DNA from: Mytilus galloprovincialis
Taxonomy: Eukaryota; Mollusca; Bivalvia; Mytilida; Mytilidae
Direction of reading: 5' to 3'
Assembly: GCF_965363235.1 (NCBI RefSeq)
Contig: NC_134841.1
Location: forward strand, 59,479,078 to 59,543,077
DNA: 64,000 bases
Shown here: one piece after another, positions 58,959-64,000 of the stretch
Layout of the letters: every line of letters starts with the position of its first letter
Numbering within the stretch: position 1 is the stretch's first letter
Translations under genes and position numbers: made by a program
Notes under the pieces: generated by a model
Seen by the model: only the letters and a program-made list of their open reading frames with translations
Told to the model about the DNA's origin: nothing
Database searches by the model: none

Positions 58959-59704
58959 ATGCGTGTACTTTGTCACAGAAAAAACTGAAATAAATTTCTT
59001 TCAAATCGAAGCAAAAAATACAAATGTACCCTTTAACATTTGAAATTTGAAATGTTAAAGACAAAATTGCTCTTTATCTTAAGTTATTGACGAATATTTG
59101 AAATTTAAACCTCTATAAGATGTGATGTACGGCATTTCATTTTATCATTGGTAATGATCCATATCTGACAGAGAAGAAATATTCATAATTCTCAGAAAGT
59201 TTTCATTAATATTGTTAGATACCACTAATCGTTCCAACAATCAAGACATCAGAGACAAACAGGAAAAAAAATATGAAAATGAAAAGATATGACTTAAGTG
59301 TTAGCATGTTCAGGGAGACGGCACTCAATTTACAAAAAAAATAATTGATGTTTTAAGAAACTGTAGAGAACTCCACAGGTTTTCAACAAGGGTAGAATTC
59401 AAAACCTTGAATATGAAAGCCTCGAAATCCATGATACTTTTTCTGTGCGGTAGTTATATCTACAAAATCCAATCATGTACACGACATATAATACATGTAT
59501 ATTCATACATGTATATGTATATATTGGGAATTTATTTTTGTTTCCAAACAGAATTATAAGGTTATGTATAAGTGCCTACGTTCACTGCACAATTGTAAAT
59601 TGTCTCCCTAACGACCAGCAAAAATAAATGGCACAAGTTCACGTAGTCATAAAAAAAAAGTCGTATAATTTACGTTATCGAACAAAAAATCAGAAATACG
59701 GAAT

Positions 59705-59945
59705 AGTATAAATTCAAATTCAAATATTTTATTGGACAAAGCAAATATGATACAATGCGTATTCCAAGATATAAAAACATTAAACATGACAATTTATGCA
59801 AATACAACATAAAGAAAACATTTGAAGTACCAATTATATATATATATAATATCACAGTATTACATAGTATTATACTTATCGTAGACCAACTGACATTAGA
59901 TTATTATTACGAGCTTCAAAAGCTTGACTTAAATAAGTGAGTGGT
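59705..59945 (-). repeat. Possible LINE 3'-end fragment
   Basis: The edge near 59710-59735 (AATTCAAATTCAAATATTTTATTGG) resembles the tail and polyadenylation end of minus-strand LINEs here, such as AAATATTTTATTTCC at 3612. No coding remnant was recognised. Confidence 0.35.
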
Positions 59946-60365
59946 TAGGAAATCCCGTTTCCCCTGCGTGTTTTAAAAGTCAAAGACAAATGTTTTCCCT
60001 GATACAAACGTTTTAAGAACTAGCTTTGTGTAACCTATAGACAAATTCGACTGTATATAAGGAAGTGAATATGTTTACTCTGATTTGAAACTATCTTATA
60101 GAACTTGTTTTAGTAATTGAGAACCTATGTTGTTTATGGGTAATAGGTGAAATGTTGCATGACCCATCAAAATGACAGCAAACGCAGTTTTCCGGACGAT
60201 TTTTATTTGTACACTGTTAAAAACTGACAATCATGTGAAACGGACGAAGACATATTCTAACAGAAGTACAAATACCAGTCCTCCCTTTTGTGTATACATA
60301 TGAGAAAACATTTCAAAGTTATTAATTGAATTCAAATCCATCACACATACGGTACACATTGTATT

Positions 60366-60797
60366 CCGAAACAAGAATGTGTCCAAAGTACACGGATGCC
60401 CCACTTGCACTATCATTGCACTGGCATTAAAATTAGAAAGATCATACTATAGGGAACATATTTACTAAGTTTCAAGTTGATTGCCAATTTGGACTTCAGC
60501 TTCATCAAAAACTACCTTGAACAAAAACTTTAACCTGAAACTCCCACTTTCATTTTCTATGTTCAGTGGACCATGAAATTGGAGTCAAAAGTCTAATTTG
60601 GCTTTAAAATTAGAAAGATCATTTTATAAGCAACAAGTGTACTAAGTTTCAAGTTGATTGGACGTCAGTTTCATAAAAAACTACCTTGACCAAAAACTTT
60701 AACCTGAACGGACGGACGGGCGCACAGACGGACGGACGAACGAACGGAGCCACAGACCAGAAAACATAATGCCCCTCTTCTATCGTAGGTGGGGCAT
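60366..60797 (-). mobile_element. Tandem-cored element with TGCCCCACCTACGATAG end (copy 2, inverted)
   Basis: Reverse complement of the 45161-45605 family: AAGAATGTGTCCAAAGTACAC, GATGCCCCACTTGCACTATC, two units with ACTACCTTGAACAAAAACTTT-like strings, then a GGACGGACG-type stretch and CTATCGTAGGTGGGGCATA. Confidence 0.75.
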
Positions 60798-61466
60798 AAA
60801 AATAAAGGACTTCATTCCTATCAAACACCTTTTTAATTGTTTAAACCAGTATATTTCTTTTAGTTTTGGGTAAAATTGTAAAGGAAATAATACTACCAAG
60901 ACGTCCTTCCATAAACCTTCTTTTTCTGTTCTGACTTTGAAGAAATGACTTCTTTTCACCCAATCGAAATGGTGCATGGAAATATTTTGTTTCATATTAT
61001 TAGAATTATTTTCAATATTATCGGTATTAAACTTGATTATCGACACATGAAAGTCTGTCAGCATTGTCAATCTTTTTAACGTTAAAGTTCCAATAGTTCG
61101 GTCACTACTCAATTAAGTTTGTCGATAACGTAGCTAATTTTGACGGTAAAGAAACACCAATTCGATCACTTCTCTGTTACGGGCTGTATACTGAGATCGA
61201 CGTATATTGAATATTTAAAAGCGGTATATGAAAAATTTTCTATGTTTGATGATAAAAAAAAAACAAACTTGTAGATCTTTTCATGCTAATGATATTTTCT
61301 ATCAAAACTATTTTTTATCTAATGATGATTTTGGTCAATTTTAGTTCCAATGGAGTAGATTTTGAAAAATGTCGACAGACGAAAAACTGCTACGGAATCC
61401 AAATGATGAGATTGTGTGCTATCACTAGCTCATTGAATATCAAAGCTATACTGTGTTTTAGAAAAG

Positions 61467-61626
61467 CAGAGGCGGATTTAGGGGGGGCCAGGCCCCTGGC
61501 CCCCCTCCCCTTTTGGGGAAAAATTTGGTTGCTTATATAAGGAATCACTGAAGCGTGACTGGAGCGCGCCCCCTCTTAGGTCAGTCAGTGGGCCCCCACT
61601 TATGAAATTTTTTGGATCCGCCACTG
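61467..61626. mobile_element. 160-bp MITE, CAGAGGCGGATTTAG...TGGATCCGCCACTG
   Basis: Inverted ends match at 10 of the first 12 bases (CAGAGGCGGATT against CAGTGGCGGATC). A 5-bp direct repeat AAAAG flanks it (61462-61466 and 61627-61631). The interior is G- and C-rich with GGTCAGTCAGTGGGCCCCCA. A second copy is at 63180. The element type is widespread in invertebrates. Confidence 0.85.
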
Positions 61627-61849
61627 AAAAGCATTGAAATACTGTTAAGTGTTGATATTCGGTGCAGATGCTTGTATTTTTATATTTAGACGATTTTACT
61701 GAAATTGATTAACAAAAAGTTCTGATTAGTTCCAGTTGTTTCTTTTGTTTCTATTTACATAAATATATAGTCTCCTATTTATTTCATTTGATAATCTATA
61801 CATACAGTGTGTCTTTCTATGATTTGATTTACGCTATTGTGTCAGATAA

Positions 61850-62155
61850 GGTTGAAGATTGGTACCTTTTAAAAACTTTAAACCCGCTGCATTTGTTTGC
61901 AATTGTCCTACGTGAGAATTATCATGTTAAGTAGTTGTCTTTTTTCTATGTGGTACATAAGTGTTTCTCGTTTCTCGTTTTATTTTTTTATAAAGATTAT
62001 ATCGTTTGAATGATTTTACACTAGAAACTTTTGGAACCCTTTGTAGGTTGATGTTCAATGTGGAAGACCGTACTTCGATATATAATTGTTTACTTTTACA
62101 AATTGTAATCTGGATTGAGAGTTGTCTCCTTGGCACTCATACCACATCTCAAATC
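61850..62155 (+). mobile_element. SINE-like element, diverged copy
   Basis: The family order can be followed on the plus strand: CAATTGTCCTACGTGAGAAT, AAGTGTTTCTCGTTTCTCG, TTGATGTTCAATGTGGAAGA and TTGTCTCCTTGGCACTCATA, ending CCACATCTC. Confidence 0.75.
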
Positions 62156-62159
62156 TTAA

Positions 62160-63175
62160 ATATATATAAGCGTGGTAGATTTTTTGTGAATTAAAGATTG
62201 ATTTGTTTAGCCGAAAAATCTTTTACTGACGATACATTTGTAGAGTGTTATTACCACAAAACACCAGCAATATGGGCTATGTAGATATTTCAGTTTGCGT
62301 TTAAAAAAAAGAACAAAGGGAAAGAAAAAAACAAAAACCAGAACAAAAGCATGTATTCGCTCGTAAATAATGTAATGTAAGTAAATGAAACAATAAATGA
62401 AATACAAAGAGAAACAGTCTCAGTTAAGAAGTATGTAAATACATTCCAAAAATAACAAAAACAAAAAATATCTATAAAATAGAATAGGGACAACAAATGT
62501 AAAATAGTAATACAGTAAGAAAATCAAAAGAGATGGAATGTAAAAAAATAACAAATGTAAAAAAAAATTGGAAGATAAAAAAAAAAACTAAAATATTATA
62601 AGAAATGATAAACAAACAAAGAGAACAAATGCATCTAACACAAGCATTTTTTTTTAAAATGGCCGGGGTGCAGAAAAAGCCGTTATCAATATGAGATAGA
62701 CTACAAAAGGAGTTTTTAAATATTACAACAAAATTTGATAACGAATTTTCACTTCTTCAAAAGGTATGCTATACTTCTAAGAGGTTTGAAATCTGTAAAC
62801 TGAGTTTGGTACAAATGAAAACAATACTGATGCAAAGACTTGAAAATGAAGTAAAATAAAAGTTTTTGAAATTCAAATTGTACATTTTTTCCTGGAAAAA
62901 ATTGTGAATCTAGGTTGAAATCAATTATTTTGGTTCATTATACAGTATGGGCGTCCTCGGGCCGGCCAACTATATAAGCCGGTTTTGCATTTTGTGCAAC
63001 CCGGCCATAAACTGACAAAACGATCAAACTAAAATAAAACTTACACTTATTGGACAAAATGTATATTTCCAATGACTAACTTCCTGAGCAAAAAATCAAG
63101 CAAAATTGCTTTATAATCTTTTTGATATACTAGTATACATGTAAATGTCATTCTTTAAATTTATTTATTTATTCA
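62160..63175. other. No gene recognised
   Basis: AT-rich sequence with A-rich tracts near 62300-62600. Short minus-strand frames are compositional. Nothing identifiable. Confidence 0.45.
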
Positions 63176-63179
63176 AAAC

Positions 63180-63322
63180 CAGAGGCGGATTTAGGGGGCA
63201 GGGGGCCCGGGACCCCCTTTTTGGAAAAAAAATAGGTTGCTTATATAGGGAATCACTGGAGCGGGCCACTCTTAGGTCAGTCAGTGGGCCCCCACTTATG
63301 AAAATTTCTGGATCCGCCACTT
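63180..63322. mobile_element. 143-bp MITE, second copy of the 61467 family
   Basis: Begins CAGAGGCGGATTTAGGGGG and ends GGATCCGCCACTT, with a 5-bp direct repeat AAAAC (63175-63179 and 63323-63327). The interior matches the first copy (TTAGGTCAGTCAGTGGGCCC). It is shorter mainly in the GC-rich middle. Confidence 0.85.
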
Positions 63323-63399
63323 AAAACACGGGCATAGTAAACATCATGCACCAACAGCATAGTTGTATTATAAAGACCTATAAAGGTTACCAGGAAAAG

Positions 63400-63545
63400 A
63401 AAAAGATATACAGAGTGGTGATATATAGACATAGTGGTGGAAGATATACAGAGTGGTGATAGATAGCTGACTTAGTGGTGGAAGATATAAAGAGTTGTGA
63501 TAGATATACAGAGTGTAGATAGATGTACAGAGAAGTGAAGTGATA
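63400..63545. repeat. Degenerate tandem repeat, GATATACAGAGTGGTGATA
   Basis: About six to seven units of roughly 20 bp with alternating GTGGTGATAG and GTGGTGGAAG ends. The same unit appears singly near 58300. The open frame across it on the minus strand is a repeat artefact. Confidence 0.8.
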
Positions 63546-63549
63546 ATAT

Positions 63550-64000
63550 GTAATGAATGATACATAACATCTATTTTAAACTTTTTCCTTTTTCTTAATC
63601 ATGTTTATCTATTCTGTCATGGAATTTGATAAAATTTGTTTTACCAATTTCACTTAATAAAATCGTCTTTCAATAAAGAGTTTTCTTTCTGGTTTGTGTT
63701 TCTATGTAAATGAATACCTTTGCCTTTAATATAGGATTTAAAGTTCCAAATAGGTTGGTTTGGGTTTTTATGAAGATGTTGGAATTTTCCTGTATTTTTT
63801 TAATCTCATTTCATATCTTAAACACCAGTATTTTCATGTGTTCGTCTTTGAGGATTTCAAGGTCTAGAAATTTTGTGGAATGATTATTGCATTCCTGCGT
63901 AAACTTTAGCAGGTAGTGTTGTTGAATAAATTGAGTGGTAGGGGTGAGCTGGTCACCATGGTCACTATTTCAAGCTCTATAATAATTACATATTTCAAGA
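63550..64000. other. No gene recognised
   Basis: AT-rich edge of the window. Nothing supports a gene, although an exon continuing beyond the window cannot be excluded. Confidence 0.4.

Larger units (their letters stand above)
58349..61186. mobile_element. TA-flanked TIR element with later insertions
   Basis: Inverted ends of about 73 bp: left 58349-58421 starts CAGCCCGTAACAGAGAAGTG and includes TTTCTTTACCGTCA and ACGTTATCGACAAACTTA; the right end is 61114-61186. TA lies outside both ends (58347-58348 and 61187-61188), as expected for a Tc1/mariner-type insertion. The interior contains a truncated SINE-like copy, a LINE 3' fragment and the inverted tandem-cored element at 60366. No transposase was found. 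Superfamily assignment rests only on the TA duplication. Confidence 0.65.

Noticed and set aside
61283..61540. 85-residue open frame
   Set aside because: Its C terminus comes from the 61467 MITE, and the rest has no recognisable similarity.

Overview
The window is AT-rich, intron-containing, repeat-dense animal DNA. Two host genes are secure. One is a three-exon SERF family gene on the minus strand (coding exons within 14110-17582). The other is a four-coding-exon SUB1/PC4 gene on the plus strand (38608-44048). Everything else recognisable is transposable-element or repeat sequence. Several repeat families look like ones I associate with marine mussels (Mytilus) and other bivalves: SINE-like sequences with the core CCTGTCCCAAGTCAGG, elements with tandem cores of about 130-170 bp, and a tRNA-derived SINE. 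I therefore infer a mussel-like bivalve; this rests on memory of those families, not on a search.

Layout. 1-3.6 kb: no gene recognised. 3.6-7.3 kb: a 5'-truncated but open LINE on the minus strand. 7.9-11.3 kb: LINE debris, a folded-back array of a GTGGACTTTA motif, a tRNA-derived SINE and SINE-like fragments. 13.3-17.6 kb: the SERF gene, whose large intron holds a long-TIR element with a second, tandem-cored element nested inside it. 18.1-32.9 kb: a compound region bracketed by two inverted copies of a fold-back element made of AGTCGAAATTTCGACT arrays. Inside is a duplicated A-B-A-C block, and the second C copy carries two TIR elements with GGCC ends and 3-bp target duplications. One of these carries a decayed multi-exon gene, a SINE, and a MITE inside the SINE. 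33-36.7 kb: LINE remnant, microsatellite, repeats and a long hairpin. 37.2-44.6 kb: a possible small antisense gene and SUB1, whose introns hold three mobile elements. 44.9-47.9 kb: tandem-cored repeats and a broken MULE transposase gene. 50.5-53.9 kb: a second, degenerate LINE. 55.9-56.2 kb: a third palindromic-unit array. 57.2-63.6 kb: LINE remnants, a TA-flanked TIR element, an inverted copy of the 45.2-kb element, two short CAG...CTG MITEs, and a SINE-like copy.

No operons or pathway clusters are present. SERF and SUB1 show no sequence-visible functional link. The most unusual content is the set of short-unit palindromic arrays and the GGCC-ended transposon family, whose insertions can be dated relative to one another because an unoccupied paralogous copy of the target lies in the same window.
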